From positions 1 to 10,591 of the forward strand of contig CAAFYX010000040.1 of assembly GCA_900767375.1 (NCBI GenBank): DNA of 10,591 nucleotides, written 5' to 3'. The stretch comes from Rikenellaceae bacterium (GTDB lineage Bacteria; Bacteroidota; Bacteroidia; Bacteroidales; UBA932). The notes under the pieces are model-generated. The model was not told the DNA's origin, did not search any database, and worked only from the letters and a program-made list of their open reading frames with translations. Positions 1 to 8,400 of the stretch are shown here, one piece after another (position 1 is the first letter of the stretch; each line of letters begins with the position of its first letter). The position numbers were made by a program, and so were the translations under genes.

Positions 1-1099
1 GCCGGGCTTCGAATACAAGGAAACCATCAGGACAGGATCCATGGCCGCAGCCAGAGGCGGATACACCACAGTCTGCACCATGCCTAACCTCAGCCCTGTC
101 CCGGACTCCATCGGAAACATCACTATCGAGCAGGACATCATCGACCGCGACGCTGTCATCGAAGTCCTCCCGTACGCCTCCATCACAAAGGGCCGCAAAG
201 GCCTCGAGCTCGTGGACATAAGCAGCCTCAAGGACCGCTGCCCGGCATTCTCCGATGACGGCAGCGGCGTCCAGAGCGAAGCCATGATGCTCGACGCCAT
301 GACCGCAGCCGCCCGGGAAGGAGCCATCATAGCCGCCCATTGCGAGGACAACTCCCTCCTCCGCGGAGGCTACATCCACGACGGAAAATACTGCTCCGCG
401 CACGGCCACAAGGGCATCTGCTCCGAAAGCGAATGGGGTCAGATCGCCCGCGACATCCAGCTCGCCGAAAAGACCGGCTGCCGCTACCACGTCTGCCACA
501 TCTCCACCGCCGAAAGCGTGGAGCTCATCAGGCAGGCCAAGGCCCGCGGAGTCAAGGTCACCTGCGAGACTGGTCCCCACTACCTCACCCTCTGCGAGGA
601 CGACCTCCAGGAGGACGGACGCTTCAAGATGAATCCGCCCCTCCGCCCAGCCTCGGACAAGGAAGCCCTCATCGAAGGGCTCCTGGACGGCACCATAGAC
701 GCCATCGCCACCGACCACGCCCCTCACAGCGCAGAGGAGAAGTCCAAAGGACTAGCCCACAGCGCAATGGGCATCGTCGGCATCGAAACGGCATTCCCTG
801 TGCTCTACACGGCTCTGGTCCGCACCGGCCGCCTGCCGCTGGCACGCCTCATCGAGGCGCTCACCACCGGACCGCGCAGCGCCTTCAATCTCCCGGACCG
901 CCTTGCCACCGGCTCCCCGGCCGACCTCACTGTAATCGACATCGACCATGAATACACCATCGCTCCCGAGAACTTCCTCTCGAAGGGCCGCTCAACCCCT
1001 TTCGCCGGATGGCACGTCTTCGGCCGCCCTCTCCTGACCCTCAGATCCGGTCAGCCCGCATTCATCGATGCAAGGTTCCAGAAGCATTTTGAAAGATAG
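1..1099 (+). CDS. pyrC: Dihydroorotase, class I, 5'-truncated by window edge
   Basis: Zinc amidohydrolase that interconverts carbamoyl-L-aspartate and dihydroorotate in the cytoplasm, step three of UMP synthesis. The frame is open from base 2 and already reads PGFEYKETIRTGS there, the stretch that normally follows the N-terminal metal motif HVHFRE. The true start and the two metal histidines are therefore upstream, with perhaps 50-60 residues missing. The ATG at 41 is internal and not the start. Visible are 365 residues with the class I hallmarks: FSDDG (second Asp at 257, the bridging ligand position), AHCED (His at 338), HVCHIS (second His at 497), MNPPLR, and TDHAPH (catalytic Asp at 713). 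Spacing between these ligands fits structurally known class I enzymes, so the protein looks active. It is followed after 27 A-rich bases by carA, as in the Bacillus operon. Confidence 0.96.
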   Translation, partial: PGFEYKETIRTGSMAAARGGYTTVCTMPNLSPVPDSIGNITIEQDIIDRDAVIEVLPYASITKGRKGLELVDISSLKDRCPAFSDDGSGVQSEAMMLDAMTAAAREGAIIAAHCEDNSLLRGGYIHDGKYCSAHGHKGICSESEWGQIARDIQLAEKTGCRYHVCHISTAESVELIRQAKARGVKVTCETGPHYLTLCEDDLQEDGRFKMNPPLRPASDKEALIEGLLDGTIDAIATDHAPHSAEEKSKGLAHSAMGIVGIETAFPVLYTALVRTGRLPLARLIEALTTGPRSAFNLPDRLATGSPADLTVIDIDHEYTIAPENFLSKGRSTPFAGWHVFGRPLLTLRSGQPAFIDARFQKHFER

Positions 1100-1126
1100 A
1101 AAAGAGAAAATATAAACAAGAGAAAA

Positions 1127-2200
1127 ATGAAAAGACCTGAAAAGAAACTGGTGCTCGAGAACGGGCAGGAATTTTACGGAGTAGGCTTCGGAGCCGACTG
1201 CCGCAAAGTCTGCGAAATCGTCTTCAACACCTCAGTGGTAGGGTATCAGGAAATCATTTCCGACCCGTCCTATGCAAACCAGATCGTAGTGATGACCTAT
1301 CCCCTCATCGGCAACTACGGCATCACGGACGAAGATTACGAGTCAAAGAGCATCGGAATAGGAGGGCTCGTCGTAAGGGAGTGCTGCGACACACCGTCGA
1401 ACTTCCGCGCCACAAAGACCCTCGAAGAAGAGCTTGAAGACCACGGAGTACCTTGCATCAGCGGCATCGACACCAGGATGCTCACGAAGATCATCCGCGA
1501 CACCGGCCGCCCTATGGCCGCCATCGTCGAGGCAGAAATGCCTAAGGAGGAAGCCCTCGAGCTCATCAGGAGCACAAAGAGGCCTGAGAATCCTGTCCAG
1601 ATGGTCAGCTGCAAGAAAAGATGGGTCACCCGCACCTCAAACCACATTTACCATGTAGTGGCAGTGGACTGCGGCATCAAGTACAGCATCCTCAAGCTCC
1701 TCAAGGAGCGCGGATGCAACGTCACCATCGTCCCGTTCAACACACCGGCAAAGGACATCCTCGCCTTCAACCCTGACGGAATCCTCCTCTCCAACGGCCC
1801 GTCCAGCGCCCAGCACTGCCCGGAGATCTGCCAGCTCTTCAAGGAGATCAAGGGCACTAAACCTGTTCTGGGCATCGGTCTCGGCCAGGAGGTCATCGGC
1901 CTCAACTATGGAGCCGAGCTTAAGCCTATGGGCTGCGGCATGCACGGCGACCACCCGGTGAAGGACCTCAAGACAGGACGCATCAACATCTGCGTGCTCA
2001 ACCAGAGCTACCGCTTCGACACAGTCAAGGGCACTGACCTCACCCCTACCCACGTCACTGTCCCTGAAGGCTATGTAGTAGGCTTCGAAAACAAGAACGA
2101 CAAGGTCATCGGCGTACAGTTCCACCTCGAGTCCGCACCGGGCCCGCAGGACAACATATGTCTCTTCGACCGTTTTATCGAAATGATGCAGAACAACTAA
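1127..2200 (+). CDS. carA: Carbamoyl-phosphate synthase small subunit with degenerate glutaminase site
   Basis: Small subunit of carbamoyl-phosphate synthase; normally it hydrolyses glutamine and channels ammonia to CarB. The N-terminal CPSase small-chain domain (about residues 7-140) is canonical (FNTSVVGYQEI, SNFRAT, GIDTRMLTKIIR). A class I glutamine amidotransferase domain follows (about 170-355). Total length of 357 is normal. The active site is not: the usual GICLGHQ reads GIGLGQE, so the nucleophile Cys is Gly251 (GGT at 1877) and the glutamine-contacting Gln is Glu255. SNGPGDP reads SNGPSSA (224 onward), and QNHGF reads LNQSY (291-295). His333 and Glu335 of the triad remain in FHLESAPGP. 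From the family, loss of the Cys abolishes glutamine use; vertebrate CPS I has Ser there and uses ammonia. I infer a structural or ammonia-dependent subunit. The leader is A-rich with no clear Shine-Dalgarno. Confidence 0.95.
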   Translation: MKRPEKKLVLENGQEFYGVGFGADCRKVCEIVFNTSVVGYQEIISDPSYANQIVVMTYPLIGNYGITDEDYESKSIGIGGLVVRECCDTPSNFRATKTLEEELEDHGVPCISGIDTRMLTKIIRDTGRPMAAIVEAEMPKEEALELIRSTKRPENPVQMVSCKKRWVTRTSNHIYHVVAVDCGIKYSILKLLKERGCNVTIVPFNTPAKDILAFNPDGILLSNGPSSAQHCPEICQLFKEIKGTKPVLGIGLGQEVIGLNYGAELKPMGCGMHGDHPVKDLKTGRINICVLNQSYRFDTVKGTDLTPTHVTVPEGYVVGFENKNDKVIGVQFHLESAPGPQDNICLFDRFIEMMQNN

Positions 2201-2207
2201 AAGGAGG
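2201..2207 (+). promoter_or_regulatory. Strong Shine-Dalgarno for carB
   Basis: AAGGAGG begins directly after the carA stop codon and sits 8 bases before the carB ATG at 2216. It fixes that start and contrasts with the A-rich, SD-free leaders of carA and pyrE in the same operon. Confidence 0.85.
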
Positions 2208-2215
2208 ACAAAGAA

Positions 2216-5200
2216 ATGCCAAAAAGAACTGATATAAAGAAAGTAATGGTCATCGGCTCCGGTCCGATCGTAATCGGCCAGGCCGCAGAATTCGACTACG
2301 CCGGCACCCAGGCCTGCCTCGCTCTCAAGGAGGAAGGATACGAGGTCATCCTCGTGAACTCGAACCCGGCCACCATCATGACCGACACCAATATCGCCGA
2401 CAAGGTCTATATGGAGCCTCTGAAGCTCGAATATATCGCCAAGATCATCCGCTACGAGCGTCCTGACGCCATCGTTCCGGGACTCGGCGGACAGACCGGA
2501 CTCAACCTCGCCGTCCAGCTCGCAAAGAAGGGCATCCTCGACGAGTGCGGCGTGGAGATCCTCGGAACCTCATTCCAGGGCATCGAAAAGGCTGAGGACC
2601 GCGAGCTCTTCAAGGAGCTCTGCCTCTCCATCAATGAGCCGGTCATCCCATCGGAGATCTGCTACAGCATCGAGGAAGGCCTCAAGGCCGCCGAGGAGAT
2701 CGGCTACCCTGTTATCCTCCGCCCTGCATTCACCCTCGGCGGCACCGGCGGCGGCTTCGCCGACACCCCTGAAGAGCTTGAGGAAGTGATGCGCAACGGC
2801 CTCGCACTCTCCCCAGTCCACGAAGTGCTCGTCGAGAAGAGCATCAAGGGCTACAAGGAGATAGAGTTCGAAGTCATGCGCGACGCCAACGACACCGCCA
2901 TCGCCATCTGCTCGATGGAGAACATCGACCCGGTCGGCGTCCACACCGGAGACTCGATGGTAGTCGCTCCGGCCCAGACCCTCACCGACAAGGAATACCA
3001 GATGCTCCGCGACAGCGCCCTGCGCCTGATCCGCGCCCTCGACATCGAAGGAGGCTGCAACGTCCAGTTCGCCCTGGATCCGTTGTCATTCAAATACTAC
3101 ATCATCGAGGTCAATCCACGCGTCTCCCGCTCATCAGCCCTCGCATCCAAGGCCAGCGGCTTCCCTATCGCCCGCGTGACCGCGAAGATCGCAGTGGGTC
3201 TTACCCTCGACGAAATCACCATCGCAGGCGCTCCCGCCTGCTGCGAACCTGCCATCGACTACGTCGTGACCAAGGTCGCCCGCTTCCCGTTCGACAAGTT
3301 CAGCGAAGCCACCAACGACCTCGGCACCCAGATGAAGGCCACCGGAGAGGTTATGGCCATCGGACGCACCCTCGAGGAGTCCATCCTCAAGGCCATGCGC
3401 TCCCTCGAGGCCGGCTGCTGCCATATCCACAAGAAAAAATTCGACGAGTGGAGCGAAGAGGAGCTCCTCAAGTACATCTGCACTCCTACAGATGACCGCA
3501 TCCACGCCATAGCGCAGCTTCTCCGCCTGAGAATCGACCTCTCACGCATCTACGACCGCACAAAGATCGATATGCTCTTCCTCGAGAAGATCTACAACAT
3601 CGTAAGGATGGAGCGCAAGGTCAAGGCCGCTCCGAAGGATGTAGAAGTGCTCCGCGAAGCTAAGAAGATGGGATTCGGCGACAAGTTCATCGGCCAGCTC
3701 TGGGGCTGCTCCGAGGCGGATGTCATCCGCTTCCGCACCGCAGCCGGCATCATCCCTGTCTACAAGATGATCGATTCCTGCTCAGCCGAGCACGACACAT
3801 ACGTACCATACTTCTACTCCACCTACGAGCAGGAGAACGAGTCCAAGCGCAGCGACAGGAAGAAGATCCTAGTCCTCGGCTCCGGCCCTATCCGCATCGG
3901 CCAGGGAGTCGAGTTCGACTACTCCACCGTACACGCCATCTGGGCCATCCGCGAGGCAGGATACGAAGCCATCATCATCAACAACAACCCTGAGACCGTC
4001 TCCACCGACTATACAGTGTCCGACAAGCTCTACTTCGAGCCTCTCACCACTGAGGACGTGATGAACGTGGTCAACCTCGAGAAGCCTGACGGAATCATCG
4101 TCACCCTCGGAGGCCAGACCGCCATCAACCTCGCCGGACCTCTCTCAGAGTTCAACGTACCTATCATCGGCACCCAGCTCGACGCCATCGACAACGCCGA
4201 GGACCGCAAGCTCTTCGAGCAGATCATGCGCCGCGAGGGCATACGCCAGCCTAAGGCCCATGCCGTCACCAAGATCGAGGACGGTGTAAAGGCCGCCGAG
4301 GATATCGGATACCCTGTGCTCGTCCGTCCTAGCTTCGTGCTCGGAGGCCGCGCAATGATGATCGTGGGCAACGAGTCCACCCTGCGCCACTACCTGCACA
4401 ACGCAGTGGAGATCAATGAAGACTCCCCTGTCCTCGTCGACAAGTACATCATGGGCAAGGAATGCGAGATCGACGCCATCTGCGACGGTACCGACGTATT
4501 CATCCCTGCCATAATGGAGCACGTGGAGAAGACCGGTATCCACTCCGGAGACTCCATCAGCGTATATCCTTCATTCAGCCTCAGCGACAAGGTGAAGAAG
4601 GACATCATCGACATCACTGTCAAGCTCGGCCTTGCCATCGGCATCAAGGGTCTGTTCAACATCCAGTTCATCGTGGACGAGCACGAGGACGTATATGTGA
4701 TCGAGGTCAACCCTCGTTCTTCACGTACCGTTCCGTTCATCTCCAAGTCCACCGGCATCCAGATGGCGAAGATCGCCACCAGGGTGATGCTCGGACACTC
4801 CCTCAAGGAGCAGGGAATCGACCAGGTCTACTTCCCTGAGAGAAAGAGACATTTCGTGAAGACCCCTGCCTTCTCATTCGGAAAGATCAAGGGTATCGAC
4901 ACCTACCTCTCCCCTGAGATGAAGTCTACCGGCGAAGCCATCGGATACGACGACTCCCTCACCAGGGCCCTCTACAAGTCCCTCCAGGCTTCAGGAATGG
5001 ACATCAAGACGTACGGAACCATCTTCGCCACCATCGCGGACAAGGACAAGGAGGAAGCGCTTCCGCTCATCCGCCGCTTCTACAACCTCGGATTCAACAT
5101 CGAGGCCACCAAGGGAACGGCTGACTTCCTTCGCGAGCACGGCATCCGCACAAAGACCAGGCTCAAGCTCAGCGACGGCAGCGACGAGATCTGCCAGGCT

Positions 5201-5407
5201 CTGCGCAAGGGCCACGTCAAATACGTCATCAACACCATTGACCTCAATCAGAAGAGCAGCCATCTCGACGGTTACGAGATCCGCCGCACCGCTGTTGAGA
5301 ACAATGTAACCATATTCACCGCACTTGAGACAGTCCGCGTGCTCCTCGAAGTCCTCGAAGAGATCACTCTGACCATCTCTACAATCGACGACGAATACAA
5401 GAACTAA
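2216..5407 (+). CDS. carB: Carbamoyl-phosphate synthase large subunit
   Basis: Makes carbamoyl phosphate from bicarbonate, ammonia and two ATP; partner of CarA. The 1063 residues show the full architecture. The carboxyphosphate half (1 to about 400) starts with VMVIGSGPIVIGQAAEFDYA and contains the ATP-grasp signatures GGTGGG, HTGDSMVVAPAQTLTDKEYQ and EVNPRVSRSSALASK. An oligomerisation region follows (about 400-546). The carbamate-phosphorylating half begins near residue 549 (ILVLGSGPIRIGQGVEFDYS) with HSGDSISV and EVNPRSSRTVPFISK. A C-terminal MGS-like allosteric domain (about 930-1063) contains EATKGTADFLREHG; in relatives this domain binds nucleotides such as UMP, so feedback control is possible. 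No catalytic signature appears lost, so the large subunit should work even though its CarA looks unable to supply ammonia from glutamine. The stop codon overlaps the pyrK start by one base (TAATG). Confidence 0.98.
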   Translation: MPKRTDIKKVMVIGSGPIVIGQAAEFDYAGTQACLALKEEGYEVILVNSNPATIMTDTNIADKVYMEPLKLEYIAKIIRYERPDAIVPGLGGQTGLNLAVQLAKKGILDECGVEILGTSFQGIEKAEDRELFKELCLSINEPVIPSEICYSIEEGLKAAEEIGYPVILRPAFTLGGTGGGFADTPEELEEVMRNGLALSPVHEVLVEKSIKGYKEIEFEVMRDANDTAIAICSMENIDPVGVHTGDSMVVAPAQTLTDKEYQMLRDSALRLIRALDIEGGCNVQFALDPLSFKYYIIEVNPRVSRSSALASKASGFPIARVTAKIAVGLTLDEITIAGAPACCEPAIDYVVTKVARFPFDKFSEATNDLGTQMKATGEVMAIGRTLEESILKAMRSLEAGCCHIHKKKFDEWSEEELLKYICTPTDDRIHAIAQLLRLRIDLSRIYDRTKIDMLFLEKIYNIVRMERKVKAAPKDVEVLREAKKMGFGDKFIGQLWGCSEADVIRFRTAAGIIPVYKMIDSCSAEHDTYVPYFYSTYEQENESKRSDRKKILVLGSGPIRIGQGVEFDYSTVHAIWAIREAGYEAIIINNNPETVSTDYTVSDKLYFEPLTTEDVMNVVNLEKPDGIIVTLGGQTAINLAGPLSEFNVPIIGTQLDAIDNAEDRKLFEQIMRREGIRQPKAHAVTKIEDGVKAAEDIGYPVLVRPSFVLGGRAMMIVGNESTLRHYLHNAVEINEDSPVLVDKYIMGKECEIDAICDGTDVFIPAIMEHVEKTGIHSGDSISVYPSFSLSDKVKKDIIDITVKLGLAIGIKGLFNIQFIVDEHEDVYVIEVNPRSSRTVPFISKSTGIQMAKIATRVMLGHSLKEQGIDQVYFPERKRHFVKTPAFSFGKIKGIDTYLSPEMKSTGEAIGYDDSLTRALYKSLQASGMDIKTYGTIFATIADKDKEEALPLIRRFYNLGFNIEATKGTADFLREHGIRTKTRLKLSDGSDEICQALRKGHVKYVINTIDLNQKSSHLDGYEIRRTAVENNVTIFTALETVRVLLEVLEEITLTISTIDDEYKN

Positions 5408-6144
5408 TGGAAAAACACCTCTTCACCATTGAAGCCAACGAGCTCATCGCTGACGGGACAATGAAACTCACCCTCGCCGCTGACGACAGCAACTTTGTCG
5501 CCGACGGCGAGTTCGTGGATGTTTCCATCCCTGGATACTACCTGCGCAGGCCTCTGTCCTTCTGCGATACCTGGCCGGGGCACATTGTCCTTATCTACAA
5601 GATGGTAGGCGAAGGGACAAAGAAGCTGGGAACCATGCTTCCCGGCGAGACCCTGGAGATTCTCACGGGTCTCGGCCGCGGCTATGACCCCGACGCCTGC
5701 AAGGAAAGCGCCCTGCTGGTGGCGGGTGGCCTCGGAGCCGCCCCGCTCTACACTCTCTGCAAGAAGCTCAAGGCCCAGGGAAAGAAGGTGACAGTGGTCC
5801 TGGGTTTCAACAAGGCTGACGAAATAGTCCTCGCCGACGAGTACAAGGCTCTCTGCGACTGCCTTGCCATCGCGACCCTGGACGGCTCTGTCGGCACGAA
5901 AGGCTTCGTGACCGACGCCATCGCGGCCATCAAACCTGAATTCGACTATTTCTACACCTGCGGACCGATGGTGATGATGAAGGCTGTCTGCAACACTCTT
6001 GAAACAGGCGGCGAAGCCAGCCTTGAGGAAAGGATGGGCTGCGGCGCCGGCTTCTGCTACGGCTGCAGCGTACACACCGCTTCAGGAACCAAGCGCATCT
6101 GCAAGGACGGACCAGTATTCAAGAAGGAGGACATATTATGGTAG
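5407..6144 (+). CDS. pyrK: Dihydroorotate dehydrogenase B, electron transfer subunit
   Basis: Iron-sulfur flavoprotein that passes electrons from the PyrD FMN through a [2Fe-2S] cluster and FAD to NAD+. It has 245 residues. An N-terminal FAD-binding barrel carries RRPLSF (47-52), the RPxS flavin motif. A nucleotide-binding domain carries GGLGAAP (107-113) and later YFYTCGPMVMMKAV. The C-terminal cluster domain has cysteines 212, 217, 220 and 232 (C-x4-C-x2-C-x11-C) within ERMGCGAGFCYGC, as in PyrK of class 1B dehydrogenases. The start overlaps the carB stop by one base and the 3' end overlaps pyrD by seven bases, so translation of all three is likely coupled. Pairing with pyrD identifies the dehydrogenase as NAD-dependent type 1B, suited to an anaerobe or facultative anaerobe that need not use quinones here. 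Confidence 0.96.
   Translation: MEKHLFTIEANELIADGTMKLTLAADDSNFVADGEFVDVSIPGYYLRRPLSFCDTWPGHIVLIYKMVGEGTKKLGTMLPGETLEILTGLGRGYDPDACKESALLVAGGLGAAPLYTLCKKLKAQGKKVTVVLGFNKADEIVLADEYKALCDCLAIATLDGSVGTKGFVTDAIAAIKPEFDYFYTCGPMVMMKAVCNTLETGGEASLEERMGCGAGFCYGCSVHTASGTKRICKDGPVFKKEDILW
6124..6130 (+). promoter_or_regulatory. Strong Shine-Dalgarno for pyrD, inside pyrK
   Basis: AAGGAGG lies 7 bases before the pyrD ATG at 6138, within the last codons of pyrK (Lys-Lys-Glu-Asp). It supports the overlapping start and balanced synthesis of the two subunits of one complex. Confidence 0.85.
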
Positions 6145-7046
6145 ATCTCTCTGTCAACCTCTGCGGAGTCAGGATGAAGAATCCTGTAGTCCCTGCCAGC
6201 GGAACCTTCGGATTCGGGCTGGAACTCGCTGACTCATTTGACCTTAACCTCCTCGGAGGAATCTCGCTCAAGGGCACTACGCTCCAGGCCCGTTTCGGCA
6301 ACCCTACCCCGCGCATCGCCGACTGCACCGCCGGAATGATAAATTCCGTCGGACTGCAGAACCCAGGCATCGACGCCCTCGTCACCGAAAAGGTACCCCA
6401 GCTCAGAAAGATATACAACAATACCGTCATAGCGAACATCTCCGGATTCAGCGTCGACGAATACCGAGAATGCTGCGCGAAGGCTGACGCGTGCGAAGGA
6501 ATCGACATCATCGAGGTCAATGTTTCCTGCCCTAACGTGCACGGCGGCGGCCTCGCCTTCGGCACCTGCGCCGCTTCCGCCGCCGAAGTCACGGCAGCGG
6601 TCAAGTCCGTCTGCCGCAAGCCGGTGTTCATCAAGCTGAGCCCGAACGTCACGGACATCGTGGAGATCGCCCGCGCGTGCGAGGACGCTGGCGCGGACGG
6701 ATTGACATTGGTCAACACCTTCCTGGGGATGCGCATCGACATTGGCAGGCGCAAGCCTGTCCTGGCGAACACCATGGGCGGTTTCTCTGGTCCGGCGGTG
6801 TTCCCGATCGCGCTGAGGATGGTGTATCAGGTGGCGCACGCCTGCAGCATCCCTGTGATGGGGTGCGGCGGCGTCAGTTCCGCGCGCGACGTCATCGAGA
6901 TGATGATGGCAGGAGCGACTGCGGTCCAGGTGGGTGCGGAGAACCTCCGAGACCCGTTCGCCTGTCCGAAGATAATCGCCGACCTCCCGGCGCTGATGGA
7001 GGAACTTGGAATCAATTCACTGGAACAAATAATCAAATCTGTGTAA
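6138..7046 (+). CDS. pyrD: Dihydroorotate dehydrogenase B, catalytic subunit
   Basis: FMN TIM-barrel enzyme oxidising dihydroorotate to orotate; catalytic partner of PyrK. It has 302 residues, typical for class 1B. Motifs in order: KNPVVPASGTFGFG near the N-terminus, GGISLKGTT (FMN-contacting Lys), GNPTPRI, SVGLQNPG, then NVSCPN with the catalytic base Cys131 (codon at 6528). Cys rather than Ser at this position places it in class 1. Further on are KLSPNVTDI, LVNTFLGMRIDI, GGFSGPA, and the phosphate-binding GCGGVSSARD and GATAVQVG. Codons in the second half, from about 6600, appear to use more GCG and G-ended forms than neighbouring genes; this is a mild impression only. The stop at 7044-7046 directly abuts the pyrF ATG. 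Confidence 0.97.
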   Translation: MVDLSVNLCGVRMKNPVVPASGTFGFGLELADSFDLNLLGGISLKGTTLQARFGNPTPRIADCTAGMINSVGLQNPGIDALVTEKVPQLRKIYNNTVIANISGFSVDEYRECCAKADACEGIDIIEVNVSCPNVHGGGLAFGTCAASAAEVTAAVKSVCRKPVFIKLSPNVTDIVEIARACEDAGADGLTLVNTFLGMRIDIGRRKPVLANTMGGFSGPAVFPIALRMVYQVAHACSIPVMGCGGVSSARDVIEMMMAGATAVQVGAENLRDPFACPKIIADLPALMEELGINSLEQIIKSV

Positions 7047-7748
7047 ATGGGAAAAGATGTAATCGTAGCTTGTGACTTCAGCAGCAAGGAAGCCACCCTG
7101 GAGTTCCTCGACAAGTTCGCAGGAAGCAGGAAACCGTTCGTAAAAATCGGAATGGAGCTGTTCTACAGCGCCGGTCCGGAGATCGTGCGCGAGATAAAAG
7201 CGCGCGGGCACAAGATCTTCCTTGACTTGAAGCTTCACGATATACCGAATACCGTAAAGAAAACAATGAAAGTGCTTTCCGCTCTCGATGTGGATATGAC
7301 AAACGTACACGCGGCAGGCACCATCGACATGATGAAGGCAGCCCTCGAAGGACTCACCCGTCCGGACGGAACCCGCCCTCTTCTGATCGCCGTGACCCAG
7401 CTCACTTCGACCAGCGAGGAGAGGATGAGGGGCGAGCTCCTCATCAATGCAAGCATCAATGAGACCATCGTCAAGTACGCTTCAAACGCCCGCGAGGCGG
7501 GTCTCGACGGAGTGGTATGCTCCCCTCTCGAGGCCGGAATGGTCAAGGAGGCCTGCGGCGCCGGCTTCATGACGGTCACACCGGGCATCCGCTTCGCTGA
7601 TTCCGGCGCCGACGATCAGGTACGCATCACTACTCCTGCCCGCGCCCGCGAGATAGGCTCCGACTACATCGTCGTCGGCCGCCCTATCACCGCCGCGGAC
7701 GACCCCGTCGCCGCCTATGAGCGCTGTGTGTCAGAATTTGTCGGATAA
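7047..7748 (+). CDS. pyrF: Orotidine 5'-phosphate decarboxylase, type 1
   Basis: Decarboxylates OMP to UMP, the last step of the pathway. It has 233 residues, the usual size of the short (type 1) enzyme of Bacillus and E. coli and well below the roughly 275 or more of type 2 forms. The catalytic D-x-K-x-x-D array is in FLDLKLHDIPN: Asp60, Lys62 and Asp65 (codons 7224-7241). Asp10 and Lys33 (ACDF, FVKIG) supply the other conserved charges. MTNVHAAG, TPGIR and the phosphate-gripping VVGRPIT (Arg212) are intact. The start follows the pyrD stop with no gap and no good Shine-Dalgarno, so translation is likely coupled to pyrD. Confidence 0.97.
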   Translation: MGKDVIVACDFSSKEATLEFLDKFAGSRKPFVKIGMELFYSAGPEIVREIKARGHKIFLDLKLHDIPNTVKKTMKVLSALDVDMTNVHAAGTIDMMKAALEGLTRPDGTRPLLIAVTQLTSTSEERMRGELLINASINETIVKYASNAREAGLDGVVCSPLEAGMVKEACGAGFMTVTPGIRFADSGADDQVRITTPARAREIGSDYIVVGRPITAADDPVAAYERCVSEFVG

Positions 7749-7763
7749 TAAAACAAATAAGAT

Positions 7764-8396
7764 ATGGAGAAAAGAATTGCAAAGGAACTGCTGGGAATAA
7801 AGGCAGTGTTTCTGAGACCGGAAGAACCGTTCACATGGGCCAGCGGCATCAAAAGCCCTATCTATTGTGACAACAGACTCATCCTCTCCGCCCCTTCAGC
7901 CAGAGTCGTGGTCGAGCAGGCCATCGCCGACAAGGTCAAGGAGCTCTACCCTCAGTGCGAAATGCTGATGGGCACATCCACAGCCGGAATCGCCCACGCC
8001 GCCATCGCAGCTTCCATCCTCGGACTGCCGATGGGCTACGTCCGCGGTGAAGCCAAGACCCACGGACGCAACAACCGCATCGAAGGCAGAATGGAGCCCG
8101 GAACCAAGGTAGTGGTCATCGAAGACCTCATCTCCACCGGAGGAAGTGCCATCGAAGTCGTGGACGCCCTCCGCGAAGCCGGAGCCGACGTCCTGGGCAT
8201 CGTCAGCATCTTCACCTACGGAATGAAGAAAGGTATCGAGCGCCTCGCCGCCGCAAACGTGGAGAACCACTCTCTCTCAAACCTCGACGCGCTTGTGGAA
8301 GTCGCTGCAGAAGAGGGATATATCACACCTGAGTGGAAGTCCCGCATCATAGCATTCAGAAACAACCCTTCTGACGAAAGTTGGATAAACAAATAG
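7764..8396 (+). CDS. pyrE: Orotate phosphoribosyltransferase
   Basis: Transfers the phosphoribosyl group from PRPP to orotate, giving OMP for PyrF. It has 210 residues, full length for the family. The PRPP-binding signature VVVIEDLISTGGS spans about residues 116-128, with the acidic pair Glu120-Asp121. The mobile catalytic loop appears as GEAKTHGRNN. The N-terminal FTWASGIKSPIYCDNR is the orotate and PRPP contact segment typical of PyrE rather than of other phosphoribosyltransferases. The 15-base gap after pyrF (7749-7763) is A-rich with no Shine-Dalgarno. The stop lies four bases before pyrB. Confidence 0.97.
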   Translation: MEKRIAKELLGIKAVFLRPEEPFTWASGIKSPIYCDNRLILSAPSARVVVEQAIADKVKELYPQCEMLMGTSTAGIAHAAIAASILGLPMGYVRGEAKTHGRNNRIEGRMEPGTKVVVIEDLISTGGSAIEVVDALREAGADVLGIVSIFTYGMKKGIERLAAANVENHSLSNLDALVEVAAEEGYITPEWKSRIIAFRNNPSDESWINK

Positions 8397-8400
8397 CCTT

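Noticed and set aside
41..43. ATG at 41 as the start of pyrC
   Set aside because: The frame is open upstream to the window edge and encodes the conserved PGFEYKETIRTGS segment, so the ATG is an internal Met.
340..951. Open frame of about 200 codons overlapping pyrC in another frame
   Set aside because: The translation is Arg/Pro/His-rich and low in complexity, as expected from a shifted frame of a GC-rich gene. The pyrC frame holds all dihydroorotase motifs.
2570..2944. Antisense open frames within carB, and similar ones in carA, pyrK, pyrD, pyrE and pyrB
   Set aside because: C-ended codons on the plus strand suppress stops on the minus strand. These frames lie wholly inside well-supported genes, show no recognisable domains and lack ribosome binding sites.
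5401..5409. Possible frameshift or fusion of carB with pyrK
   Set aside because: TAATG is an ordinary stop-start overlap. Both proteins are full length with complete terminal domains.
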